A stretch of DNA of 64,000 nucleotides, taken from positions 868,001-932,000 of the forward strand of contig LSRY02000017.1 of assembly GCA_001643675.2 (NCBI GenBank), read 5' to 3'. Made by a program: the position numbers and the translations under genes. Under the pieces are notes generated by a model, which searched no databases, was not told the origin of the DNA, and worked only from the letters and a program-made list of their open reading frames with translations. Origin of the DNA: Monocercomonoides exilis. Taxonomy: Eukaryota > Preaxostyla > Oxymonadida > Polymastigidae. This document shows positions 32,085-44,099 of this stretch, piece after piece. Numbering within the stretch: position 1 is the stretch's first letter; each line of letters opens with the position of its first letter.

Positions 32085-33620
32085 ATGCTATCAAAAAGCG
32101 CTGTTGGTTCAATCACAGAATCGTTTTTTGAGTTTTGCCAAAACAAGACTGCTCTCCCTCCAGATTTTTTTTCTCCAAATTGCAAAATCGATGCAGCTAT
32201 TTATGGAACATATTGTCATACTATAAATGATTTTTGTAATCAAATTTGCCTACATCCTTTTTTGAAAACAACGCAAAAAGAAACTATTGTGTGTGAAGGA
32301 ACAGAAGTTGGCATTTTTCTTCCATTATTGTCTACAAAATCTCATGAGATATCAAGTTGTGTGTGCTTTATGAACTTTGAAATCAGAGAAAACGTTAATC
32401 AATGTGTTTCTCTTTTTTGCGTACTTGAGACTCTCCAAAATGAAAGTTGTTTAGACGTATGCATGTTTTTTGAAACTTGCAATTTTGTTGATTATTTTTA
32501 TTTAACGATATTGTAATTGAAGCTATACAAATCAGCATTCAGTTCAATTGAGTCTTCGTTAATTAGTTCAACAACAAAGCAACTTGGAGAGCAATTTCAA
32601 GCAGAACTCCTTCAAATCAAAAATTGTGGCTCAATAAGTCCAGGGTCGCCTGCACCTCTTCCTAGATTGTTGTTTTCTACGATGAAATCTATGTGTCTGG
32701 ATGATATATCAATATCATTTGGAGTAACATCACCAAAGGAAACGTTATTGCTCTATCGTGCAAAATTTTCTTCAGCGCAATCTCCTGCATTGCCCTTTAG
32801 CGGTGTGGTAGATCCTACAGTTTCCCCTCAAATTCAAAATGAAGAAACGTCAGCAACGTTATCTAAAGCTATATCAATGGATCGAACCAGCACAACTTCT
32901 GAAAAGTCTCAATCATCTTGTCAGACACCAAACTCCAATTCAATATTCCCTTCTCCGTCTCCTTCAATCGTCCCGTCTCCAAGTCATGCTCCTTTGACTC
33001 CCTTTGATGGAGAGTGTTTGCTGTGCGTATTGCTCACTCACCCAACTTGCTTACTCTCCTCTTCTGATTCTCCAAAACACGTCAGCGATGAGAGATTGGA
33101 TCGTTTTGGCGAAATTCCTCAGTTCATTTTGGCAGACGGAGATTGGCTTCTTTTGTGCCCGTCGCACTCTTCCGTTCCTTCTACGCATCATTCACCGTCA
33201 AAGCACATTCCAAGCTCTGCATCCACTTCTTCTTCTTCTTCAACTTCTTCTTCTTCCAATTTTCCTTCTTTGTCCATCTCACTTTCACTCACAACTGACA
33301 AGTTTACTCCATTTGCTTCTGCAACTGCAACTGTCACATCTGAATCCCCAAGTTCAAATGACTCAAAGAAAACATCTGTCTCTTCATCTGCCTCGTCTCA
33401 TCCTGTGCAAACCAGCGTTCAGGTACCAATCCCTCCTCCTTCGTTCTTTCCTCCTTCACAAAATGATCAATCTATGCCATTCGGCTCTTCATCTGCTTCG
33501 GGATTGGAAAAAGACACGTCTCTTCAAATAAGTCGTTCAGAAGGATGCGACGAAATTCGAGGAGCTGCTAAAAGAGATGGACATACTGAAGGTAAGAAGA
33601 AAAATGAGATATTGTTGTGA
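32085..33620 (+). CDS. Unidentified Ser-rich protein (2 exons)
   Basis: Exons 32085-32456 and 32523-33620, joined by a 66-bp phase-0 intron (GTATGC...TTGAAG), give about 489 residues. The first 240 residues look globular, with several Cys (for example ICLHPFLKTTQKETIVCEGT and VSLFCVLETLQNESCLDV). A segment reads LDDISISFGVTSPKETLLLY. The second half is Ser/Pro-rich and disordered, with a conserved-looking island (ECLLCVLLTHPTCLL, then IPQFILADGDWLLLCPSH). I recognise no family. The end at 33620 (GHTEGKKKNEILL) is uncertain: a GGTAAG donor-like site at about 33590 could lead to a further exon, but none is evident before the convergent gene at 33899. Confidence 0.6.
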
Positions 33621-33898
33621 ATAGCTTTGAAACTTTGAACATTAATTTTGCATTGTCGATTTGAGATATTGCTTTGTTGAAGTGAATGCAATATTCATTT
33701 TTGCCTTGGCTCCTTTTGCTTTTGACTTTTTTAAAGATGATGATTTGTTGTGTTTATCTTTTTCGGGGATGATAATTTGATGGATTTTTTTGAACTCAAC
33801 GAAAGAAAATACTTAATAACTTTTAAACGAATAACCATATTTGTTTGCTATTAATTCTGAAAAAAATCAAATAAAAATTTTGTTGTATCTGCATTTGG
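33621..33898. other. Convergent intergenic region
   Basis: 278 bp between the 3' ends of the unidentified Ser-rich gene (plus) and the importin-alpha-like gene (minus). AT-rich, presumably holding both 3' UTRs. No other feature was seen. Confidence 0.4.
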
Positions 33899-36748
33899 TT
33901 AATATCGTTGCCCATAATCAATCCCCTCAGGATCAGAAGAAGTCAAATCATCTTCATTTCTTGTATTAACCTCACAAGCTTCCCTATCAAAATAGGAACT
34001 TAGAATATTTCTTGCTGTTTCTTTTATTCCTCTTCCGTGATGGCCCATGGCCAGATCCTCCAGCGCTTCAACTCCGCCCCATTCAGTCAATTTTCCGATT
34101 ATTATGTCAGTCCCTTTGTTGCTTTGCCCCTTTTCAGACGAAAATAGTTCATTGAGCAAACTTATGTTCGCAAGTTCCTGAGGAAATGCAGTTGTACTTG
34201 CTTCTTGAGAACTTGGTGAAGGTTGTGTCAAAACAGTAGGAAATGTGTTGCTAACTGTATTTGTCATTATATCTGGTGGTGATAGAATGATTGAAGAACT
34301 TGAAACATTCGAGCTTGACATCAAGTTTTCATCTTCTTTCGCTTCTATATCCATTCCGTAATTATGAATTCCATACTCACTTTCATTTTCATTTTTCCCT
34401 TTTTCTTTGCTTTCACCAACTTGCATATCAAGCTTCACATTCTCAACTATTCCAGGCAACTCTGAATACAATTTAAGAATGTTATCTAACGACTCCATCG
34501 CCAAATCGACTGACTCATAGTCCGCGTTTTTGAGGACTTCACAGATTGCAAACATCGCATTCGTCGACATTAGCAGGATAGCACCGGAATAGCTTTCGCT
34601 GATGTATTTCAGCATCCTCATCACATAATGTGTGCAGTCACTCTTCGCCTTGATTGTACGTTTGTAATAAAGATTGAGAATTGCAGATAAAACGCCACTG
34701 TCGAATAGCGCTTTGATCTAATTGAACAAAAATAAATTTACATATTAATGGAATGTTGAGAGAAAATGAATCATATTGTCGATAATTTAAATCATTTCAT
34801 CAAAGAAAATAATTAGAAATTAAAAAAATATTTGAAATATTTCAGAATAAAAAGAAAAAGAAAAGAAAACTCTAAAAGAGCGTATTACCTGTCTTTTAGT
34901 GCCTGCAGCGATGTTGGAGCAGATGAAACAAATCTCTTTTCGGATGCTTTCGGATTCTCTTTGAAGCAAACGAATTGCACTTTGCAAAAAGCCATTGTCA
35001 ATCAAATGCTGCAATTAATTAATGCATTAGTAAATTTTGTAAATATTGAAACAGAACAACATGTAAAAATAAACAACAAATAATATTGACATGAAAAGAA
35101 TAAAGTTTGTTTCAATAGTTAATTGCAAAATAAAAGTGCAGACTTGACAAGAATTTGAAGAGAATGCGGAAACGTTTCCAATTGCCTTTGACAAAGTCAG
35201 TTCGATCTGTGCAGAATTGCATTCGTTTAGATAACGGAACAAGGCTGGAAGATAATTATTAAACATGTCCTGTTGAAAAAATGTATGTTCAAATCAAAAG
35301 AAATCACAGAAAAAGAGATAATTCACAGAATAATTATCAGTTTTGAACAGAAATTGGAAATTATTTCAAACAGATATAACATGATTTATTGGTCACAAAA
35401 AAATAAAAAAATGAAAAAATGAAAAAATAATATCAAAGCTCATACAATAATTACTGTCGAATTATGATCCGATAGATTTTTCAGAGCCAAAGCAGCGTAA
35501 TTGCTAAGTTCAGAATCTCCCAAAGTTAAGCAGTCGATGATGATTGGCAAAGACCGATTAAGCAGCGATTCGACTTCTTCAATCCGGCGCTCGTATATCG
35601 GGATGTCTGCTTGTGCTAACAGAACACTACCAACGTCTGGAACGGGATGAGAAGATGGCTGAATTATTAAACCTGGCTCTGTGACTGAAGCAGAATCCAT
35701 TGCGTTTCTGATTGCTCTTGGATTGTAAAAGGTTGGAATACCTGAAGCTGGATCAAAAGTTACGCTTCCTCTATGTGCGGATCCATCTTCATCTCTTTCC
35801 ATTTCATCAAATGTTGCACCTTCTTTAGCATCTGTTGTTAGTGCTTTGCGCGAATGTTTATATTTTCTTTTTGAGTTTCGGCAAATCTGAGAGAGTGCAA
35901 ACATCGCTTTCTGCTTCAAAGATATGGAAGTTTCTGTGCTTCGGAGAAAATCAATTATTGGAATTACAACATCGAATTGAATGCAATAATTTCTATTCTC
36001 TGTTTTGTTAAAAGCAAGATTTCCCAAAAGCCAACATAACTGCAAAATAATAAAAAGTCACGAACATTAAATAGTAATACAGATTTATTTCGAATTATAC
36101 CAATTCTTGATTTTTGTTTGTTGTATTCATAAAAATTTTCGACATATACTCAAGACATCCTGAGTATAGAACAGCATTTGAGCAGGTTTCCAAAGAAGTA
36201 CTTGCTAAAAATAAAAACGAAATTCACTACGTTTAATAGTTGTTAAATAAGAAATCATACACATATTTAGAAGTATCCAAATAACTTCTTTTTGAAAAGA
36301 ATGATCGAAAGATGGATCTAAAAAGTGAATAATCTTATCTATGACGTTTTGCCGAACATATTGCATTGAAACAGATTGTATTTGTGAAGACATTTTTTGA
36401 GATGTTAATGGCTTCCGAAGTTCAACAAGTGAATTGAAGCAACTATTGACATCAGTAGATTTTAGCCCTTCAAGCAACGTTTCCAAGGTAAGTGGCTTTT
36501 TTTAATGGAAATAAATAAATAATCAACTTAACGTTCATAAAATAAATCCAACAAACATCAATCACATCCTTTTGCTCTTGTATATCTTTTCTTATTCGTT
36601 GGTCATTCAAAATATCATCTCTTTCATTTTGTCTCAATGCAAATAATGAACGATCAGTATTTGAAGAATATGTACTCACTTCGCTGGTGTTCAAAAATCG
36701 GTTAAATCGTAAATTTGCCCGAGCATTTACATCATTTTCGAAAGACAT
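33899..36748 (-). CDS. Importin-alpha-like ARM-repeat nuclear import adaptor (7 exons)
   Basis: Exons 36748-36557, 36495-36261, 36204-36101, 36039-35446, 35269-35144, 35008-34889 and 34717-33899 (introns 56-176 bp, all GT-AG, phases consistent) give 729 residues. Importin-alpha bridges NLS cargo to importin-beta. The N-terminus resembles an IBB domain (ANLRFNRFLN, then LFALRQNERDDILNDQRI) but with few basic residues. ARM repeats follow: VIWILLNM, LCWLLGNLAFN, KAMFALSQICRN, NYAALALKNLSDHN, LSKAIGNVSA, EICFICSNIAAGT, and a last one near SGAILLMSTNAMFAI. The Trp-Asn ladder that grips NLS peptides is retained in early repeats and eroded later (Phe-Ala-Leu-Ser-Gln, Phe-Ile-Cys-Ser-Asn). An insert of about 90 residues after ARM 4 and a long acidic/Ser tail make it larger than the usual 500-550 residues. 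Confidence 0.88.
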
Positions 36749-37245
36749 TCATTAATATTAATTAATTATTTTTATTAGATCGAATTTTCAATTCAAAAAG
36801 AAATTATCGATAAAGCATCAAACAATCTTGATAGTTCGAAAATAATTACAGTGATATGTCAACGTATATGTTTTTTAAATTTTGAGGTTTCTGTTTTTAT
36901 TTCTGATGAAATTCAGAATTCATTTTTATCTTCAAAAATTGATTGGTGTTTGCATAATTGTTTGTAAGTTTAGAACCTTGATATGAATCGAGAAGTTTCA
37001 CAATTTTTGATAACACAATGAATGGAGTAAAGAATAACAAAGGAAAAAAAATTGAAGTTTTCATTTCTTTCCAAAAGTCATTTCTTTTCCTTTATCAATT
37101 TTTGAACATAAAAATCCATCACATTTTGACATAGGTGTTTTTTCAAGTGCACATGCTTTTTTTCAAACAAAAATTTTTGGATAATTGAAGCCATAATAAA
37201 ATAATTTCTTTTTCAAATAAGTGTTCCTTTGGTCAATCGTGCAGA
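36749..37245. promoter_or_regulatory. Divergent intergenic region, importin-alpha-like / Ser-rich gene
   Basis: 497 bp of AT-rich DNA between starts at 36748 (minus) and 37246 (plus). It must contain both promoters. No recognisable motif, repeat or open frame. Confidence 0.4.
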
Positions 37246-40200
37246 ATGAGCTTGGAACATTGTATTAAATTAAAGGAACTAATTCCTGTAGATCCCTTTA
37301 GGCCAATAGGACAAAAATTTGAAGCTGGTGTGCTTGTTGCAAATTCTTTTTACTATTAACATTCATATTTATTTTGATAGAGATATCATCAAGTATTTTA
37401 CAACACGTAAATAACTTGCATGACTTTGAGTATTGCATAAAATCCATAAGATTTAAAGGATTTTCTGAGGTTTTGATGTGTATTATTTTCGTATTTGAAC
37501 TGTAATTGTTTGTGAAACTTCGAAGAATGCAATAATGACAGAAACAACAGAGCGTTCGACATGTGAAATAAAAGAGGTATTTGTTGTTAATATTTTATTT
37601 CGCAATTATTCTTATGAACACAACAGATTGTTGCTCATATTCAACTTTTCAAATCAAGTGAAATTTTGTTTCTCGCCGAGGCTGATGCAACTTTAAGTTC
37701 AAATAAATCTTCAAATATGAAGCTTTCTCGTTTTTCAGCATCGCGGTATATGATTCGCTTTCCTTTTTATCGTTACATCCAAAACATTTTTTAGCCTTTT
37801 AAACGCTATTTTTTCGAAGCTTCACATTGGCATTGTTGTTTTAGAAAAAATAGTTATTTTAGCATGTATGCCTTCAACATCCGAGGACCCAGAAGTTATT
37901 CAAACATTAGTGTGCGAGAATGTTTCATCTTTTTGGGAGCAGCCAGAAGTCAGTCGTCAGATGAAAGAAATGCAACCTTTATCCAAACAGTCCCTTCATG
38001 AAAACTCGAGCACGCATCAATCGCGTTCAATGGAGGAATCTTTTGATGAGAAACCTAATTTCCAATTTAATGAAGACGCTCGGACTTGTTCAACGAATCG
38101 TCTGAGCTTTCATCAAAGTCCAAATTTAACTCCCACTTCTTTTCAATCTCGCTCTTGTTGTGGAGGCTCAGAGCTTCCTTCTTCAGCATTCAACTCTTCC
38201 TCGTTTTCATTCCAGGCGCCTTTTGCTTCGGAGCAGTCATTATCACTTTTACTGACACAGCAGAGCACACAAGCTCCTTCATCAAAAGCACAAATAGAAA
38301 ATTTAGTCACAGATGAAAGGTTGCCAAATGGTTCGATTAATTCTTCTCTATTGATTCCTTCTTCTGCTGCTCTTTCTGTGGGATATTCGTGGGGAAGTTT
38401 CATAACGCCTCCTCCTTCTCCTTCTTTATCTCCTTCACTATCCCCGTCACTTTCATTTTCACCTTCTCAGAAACAATTCTTCACTTCAACTGCAGCTGAT
38501 TCCACTTCCTTTATTTCCTCTTCAAATCAATTCACCTCACGACTTTCTCCTTCTCTCTTGCCTGAGGCGACATTTCCATCAAAGTCTGAATCGCCTTCGC
38601 TTTCGTCGTTTTATCCAATTGCAAACTATTCCAGTTCATTTTCATCTTCTTCGCCTCCTCTTCTTCTTTCTTCGAATTCGTCATCAACTTCTAATTCGTC
38701 TTCGCCTTCACCTTCTTCAATGTTCACTTCATCATCTTCCACTTCCATTTCACCTTTGGCTAATTTAAATGAACTTCCATCTTCTACGTCAGTCAAGAAC
38801 CCTTCAACAAGTCCGTCATATTTTTATCAACAACCTTCTTCAATTTCTGCCAGCTCCCCTTCAGAAAATGGATCTTCTACAGTCATCGAGAAAAGCATTG
38901 CTGAAGATGAATTGAACGAAGAGGAAGAATTAACAGACTCTTCGTTATTTGATGTGTTCCAATCGATTGACAGTTCCATCTCTTCTTCGTTCTCTAATTC
39001 ATCTCTGGCATCTTCATCTTCCTCTTCAACTTCTTCTTCTTCAACATCTTTCACCTCATTTTTACCGGACAAACCACTTCAACAAATGGACAATCAAACG
39101 AATAACAAAAATCCTTCGAGCCAAAAAAAGGCTTCTGTTTTTCTCAGTTCATTTTTGTCTCAATCTCCTGAATCTATTTTATCACCACTGAGTCCATCTT
39201 TATTCTCCGCTCCAAATAGCATCTCATCTTCTTCATTGTCATCCTCATCTTCCCCCTCTTCTTCGTCTTCTTCTCTTTCGATTGACTCCGCTTCAATGGA
39301 AAGCTCAATAGCCTTTTCTCAAAACACTTCAGATTTCCAAACTAGTTCAACAGATGTATTAAGCTGCAATGCATCTCAACAACAATCCGAGTTAGCCAAT
39401 TGCAGTATAGCAAATTCTTTTGTATCTGAATCAAATCAAATGGAAGAAGACGATGATAGAACAGTGATAGTACATGTGCAAGATCAAATTTTTCAACCAT
39501 CTCCTTCTTCTTTCTTTTCTCTTCCTCTTCAGAAGCAAGAAAGCTCCTTGAAAATGTTCAAGCCATTGTCTATTTTTTCATCACAGAATTCAACAAATCA
39601 ACAATCCACACAACTTCTACCAACAAGTTCAATATCTTCTACTTCCTCTTCAGCTTTTTCTTCTTCGTCGTCGTCGTCTTCTTCTTCTGAAGATAAAAGC
39701 TTGTTTATTCACAATTCATTCAAAACTGAACCAATTTCTCAAATATGCATACAACCAAATCAAAAACAGAATGGACAGATATCTTCTCTTCCCTTTGAAA
39801 AAAAACAAGACATTGAAAGCTTTTCATCTTTGCCTTCAACGTCAACTGTAAAATCTTCTACTGGTTCTGCAGACTCTTTCGTGTCTCAGTCTTTTCCTTT
39901 GTCAACTTCTTCTTCTTCTTCTTCTTCTTCACCGTCTCTTCCTCTTTCTTCATCAACTTCATTCAATCCTCCACCAGCGTCACAATTCATTCAGCCAAAA
40001 AGTGCGCTTCGCAAAAGCAATTTGTTTTCACTTTTCACTCCTTTTGAGACAAAAGAGTCATTTTCAAAGATGAAAGTGACATGGGGCGACGGAATGTCAG
40101 AATCCGCCAAGAAGTTCCGGTTTGATGTCTTTGGAAAGGAGAAAGAAGCACAAATGCTTGGATTTGTTCGGGGAACGTGTTTGCCACCTTCTTTGGATCA

Positions 40201-40693
40201 AAATACTCCAATGGTTAAGCCAAATGATGGATCTTCACGCAACTTAAGGGGAAATTATCCAATCAAGAGACAAAGTGATATTCAATTTCAATCTTACACT
40301 TCTTCTGCGATGTTGAATGACTCTGTTGCACCGCAGTTTTCTGCATTGTCTGCTTCTTCTCCTTCGTTGTTTGACACATCAAAGTTGGCAATCAGCCAGT
40401 ACGGTTTGAAGGGGAATTCTTCTCAAATGTTTCTTCAACAGCCCATCGGATCCCTTGGAACAAGCGCTTCACAGAATCAATCATCATCAACATTCAGTCA
40501 TTCGAACGAACTTAGCTCTCAGATTAACTCTGACCCTGCCATCCAATCTCGCTCCTTGCCCCCTGTTTCATTTTCGACTGGATCATTTACAACTCCACAG
40601 CACAAAACACATTCGCTGCATGAAAGTGAAGATGATTGGGACAGACTTTTTAGAGAAGCACAGCAGTCTATCAGTTTTACCAAAACGTCATAG
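37246..40693 (+). CDS. Ser-rich protein with PP1-docking-like motif (5 exons)
   Basis: Exons 37246-37327, 37381-37469, 37526-37576, 37627-37745 and 37795-40693 (introns of 49-56 bp) give 1,079 residues. The four small 5' exons encode a compact N-terminal region (HCIKLKELIPVDPFRPIGQK, then ILQHVNNLHDFEYCI, then IVAHIQLFKSSEILFLAEAD and LNAIFSKLHIGIVVLEKIVI) of unknown family. A very long disordered Ser-rich stretch follows. Near the C-terminus, SALRKSNLF and, at residues 874-877, KVTW in KMKVTWGDGMSESAKKFRFD resemble the RVxF-type protein phosphatase 1 docking site with its downstream Phe-rich arm (compare PNUTS TVTW). This suggests, but does not prove, a PP1 regulatory role. The start is chosen as the first ATG giving a spliceable frame. 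Confidence 0.7.
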
Positions 40694-41472
40694 TGTATTT
40701 TTTTATTTATTTATTTTTTTGGTATTTTATTATTGTTGTTTGTAGAAATTTCATATTTTTGTTTGAATGAATTATTTTGAATGTTTGATTCGTGTGTTTA
40801 ATTTTGATATTTTTATCAATTTAATTTTTGGAAATATTCAATAGGAAATAAATATTAAACATTGTTCAATTTTGTTTTTTTAACCTAATAAGTTTGTGAA
40901 ATTTGTTTGCTTTAAAGAATGCGTTAAACTGACATCTGATGCAAGTGATTGAATATTTCTCTGAATTGCATACAACTAAAACTGATTACATGTTATTTAA
41001 ATGTCCTTTTAATGAAATGTGAATTTCTTGTCTTTTCGTTCAATAGTTGATTAACAAGCTCCAGTTGTTTTATTCATTCAACTTTAAAACAAAACTAGCT
41101 ATCAAAACAATTGTGGAGGAAAAAACTTATTTGTGGGTAAATAAAAAGGATATTCCTTATTTAACATGGCTACTTCCAAAATAAATAAGACAATAAAATA
41201 ATCAAGCGATATGAGCACAAAAGAATCATATTCAAATACAAACAACATAAAAAATCTTTAACTTCTAAAGATTCCAAAGAAATGAAATGTGATATGAAAT
41301 GTTTGTTTTGTCTGTCTAACTTGTCAAGGAATTGGCAATACAGCTGATATTTTAATTATCAGAGAAATATTCTTGGTGATCATGAAAATATAAACATTTC
41401 TGTTTCGTTTTAAACTTTAACTTTGTTGAAGCAACTGTTCGTTATTCTTACATTCACCTTTTTTCAGTTTAT

Positions 41473-41556
<84 letters not shown>

Positions 41557-41660
41557 TATATTTTCAGTTGATTGATTAGAAGTTGCTTGCTCTTCATTCT
41601 CAAAATCAAATTTTTCTTTCAAAATGTCCCTTTGTATGCTTATCATATTTATTTTTATGT
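40694..41660. other. Convergent intergenic region with (CT)n/(TTTC)n microsatellite
   Basis: 967 bp between the 3' ends of the Ser-rich gene (plus) and the DHHC gene (minus). AT-rich with no supported frame. A pyrimidine tract at about 41473-41557 consists of (CT)n followed by (TTTC)n. Confidence 0.6.
41473..41557. repeat. (CT)n-(TTTC)n microsatellite
   Basis: About 13 CT units then about 15 TTTC units, an uninterrupted pyrimidine strand of about 85 nt. It is followed, after about 130 bp, by the pyrimidine-rich coding strand complement of the DHHC tail. Confidence 0.9.
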
Positions 41661-44036
41661 TTAACTTCTTTCCTCCTCTTTAACTTCATTCTCTTTCTTC
41701 TCCTCTTTCTCTTCTTTCTCCTCTTTCTCTTCTTTCTCCTCCTTTTCCTCCTTTTCCTCCTTTTCCTCCTTTTCCTCCTTTTCCTCCTTTTCTTCTTTAC
41801 CTTTTTCTTTCTCTTCTTCCATAGCTTTTTCTTCTCCTTCTTCTTTCTCTTCTTCTTTTTTCTTTTCCTCATTCTCCTCTTCTTTCTTTTGTTCCTCCTT
41901 CTTATCTTCTTTCTCTCCTTCTACTACTTTTTCCTCTTCATCTTTTTCCTCTTCATCTTTTTCCTCCTTCTTCTCCTCTTCTTCTTCTTTATCCTTCTCT
42001 TCTTTATCTTCTTTATCCTCTTTATCCTCCTTCTCTTTATCCTTCTCTTTCTTCTCCTCTTTTTCTTCTTTCGTTTCCTCTTCTTTTTCCTCTTCCATCT
42101 CCTCCTTCTCTTCTTTCTTTTCATTCACTTTATTTTCTTTCTCCATCTTCTCGTTATCATTCTCTTCTTTCTCTAAATCTTCGCTTTCTTCTTTCTCTTC
42201 TTCTTTCTCTTCTTCTTTCTCTTCTTCTTTCTCCTTCTCTTCCTCCTTCTCTTCCTCCTTCTCTTCCTCCTTCTCTTCCTCCTTCTCTTCCTCCTTCTCT
42301 TCCTCCTTCTCTTCCTCTTCCGTTTCTTCATCCTTTGGTGGCCTTTTGACAGAAGGAGGAGGCTGTGTGGACTTAACTGCATTTTGTTCGTTTTCATTGC
42401 TTTCTTCTCCTCCTCCTCTTTTTTCTTTTTCTTTTTCTTCTTCATTCAGAGGCTCCATCTCAACCATCTCCACGCGCTTTGCCTTGTCAAGTTGTTTCTC
42501 GCTCCGCTTTTCTTCTTCAATTGCCGTTCTTCTTTCTTCTTTCTCCTCTTTGATTTCTCTCTCTCTTCGCTCTTCTTCGCTTTCTGCCGCCCTCTTCTTT
42601 TTCAGTTTTTCGTCAATCTTCTTCTTTTCTTTGGCGTATTTCCGCATCTGCGCTTCATTCTTCCTCCTTGCTTTCCGCGATCTTCTTTCCATTATGTGAT
42701 CGTACGTTGTTATGTGCTTGATGTCTGAATAGCAGATCATTGGAGTTTGTGATAAAAAGTGAAATAATTATCATAAATAATTAACGAATGAATGAAATAA
42801 ATCATTTAATAGATAGATAGATAGATAGATAGATAGAAAAATATTTAGATAAAAGGTAGTTTTTAATGATTTGTTGAATGGAAATAACAATTTTCGATAT
42901 TCACGAATTCCTTTTAGAGAAAAATAAAACAAATGGTAGCATACTAATAATGATGTGGAATATTAACAGATATGTTATAAAGCCCAGCGCAGGGCTTGCA
43001 ATAAGGAGAGATAATACAAGCAATATTGTGTTTGCAATAACTGTCAGCATCCAGTGATGAATAGAAGTTGAAGCAGAGAGAAGTAATATTCAAAGAAATT
43101 GTTGAAAAATATATGAAAAAATTAATGAAAGAAAGAAAGAATTGTGAATATTGATACCTGGAAGAAACATCATTAAATTTTCTTTATATATAAATCCAAA
43201 TACAATTCCAACTATCCCGCTCACAAGTTCAAAGGAAAACACAACAAAAAATGAAAGCAGAAATGTTATGAAAAGTCTCAAAAAGTCAGGAACGTGAATA
43301 ATTGTGTAAGTGTGAGCATGAGAAAAGATATATATATGGATATTTATAGAAATTTTGGATATAAATTTTTCATATTCAGTGCACGAACAATTAATTTAAG
43401 AAAATTTTAAACCTGTAATTTCGATGACCCACACAATTATTGATCCACACGCAATGATGATCAAATTCGTCAACGCATCGACAACAGTAATGGCAATGTT
43501 TCGTATTTGGAGAACTGAAAAAATTCTTGCTCACAGAATTCAAATTCATAAAAAAAAGTCAAACACATATGAAACGCAAAAAATGCAATAACGCAGATTT
43601 GGATCATCTCGTCTTGGGTCATTTGCATAATCGTATCTTCCAGCTGTCATATTTGGATCGTAAATATGAGGATCCGTTGGATCACTTTTTGCAGTCATTA
43701 GTGCGATGATAAGTCCAATAATGACCAGAACAATATATATCTGTTGTTATAAAATTATTGAATAATCGAATGTATGAAGAAGAATGCAAAATTATTCCCA
43801 AAAAATATTCAGCATACAGAAATGAGAATGCAAAATGGAACGAGTGTGAATGAAAAAGGACCCGATAGCACGAATAAAATAAAATTAATTGGAAAAAGAA
43901 TCCAAGTTAAGACTTGCTGAGGACAAAATGGTCTCTGTAATCCATGTGTTCGCCTATCCAACCCTGTTGCATGCCCATGAAAATCTATACATGGGACTTT
44001 AATGTGTACAGGCGAAGAATTTGCATTCTTAGCCAT
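41661..44036 (-). CDS. DHHC protein S-acyltransferase with long Glu/Lys tail (6 exons)
   Basis: Exons 44036-43818, 43740-43565, 43514-43413, 43276-43158, 43040-42945 and 42724-41661 (introns of 50-220 bp) give 591 residues. DHHC enzymes attach palmitate to Cys of membrane-associated proteins on Golgi, ER or plasma membrane. Two membrane segments ([18 protein letters not shown] and an [15 protein letters not shown] segment) precede the Cys-rich domain: [20 protein letters not shown], then [20 protein letters not shown], with the catalytic Cys at residue 153 after the split-codon splice. Two more membrane segments follow ([15 protein letters not shown] and [18 protein letters not shown]). A TTxE-like motif (ITTYDHI) is next. 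The last 350 residues are an extreme Glu/Lys repeat, unusual for the family, encoded in a 700-nt polypurine strand. Confidence 0.93.
42811..42838. repeat. (AGAT)n microsatellite inside an intron
   Basis: Seven tandem AGAT units within the last intron (42944-42725) of the DHHC gene. Confidence 0.9.
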
Positions 44037-44099
44037 TTTTTAAATTCAAAGTTTCATAATGGGCATTCATTTATTAAAGTAATATGGTGTAGAGATCAA
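44037..44099. promoter_or_regulatory. 63-bp bidirectional promoter interval, DHHC / PA28
   Basis: The two start codons face away from each other with only 63 bp between them, so 5' UTRs and core promoters must be compressed into, or overlap, this interval. The sequence is AT-rich with no assignable TATA or Inr. Confidence 0.6.

Noticed and set aside
41583-42176. Leu/Phe-rich plus-strand frame resembling a membrane protein
   Set aside because: It is the complement of the polypurine Glu/Lys tail of the DHHC gene; hydrophobic runs arise from CTT/TTC codons, not from real membrane helices.
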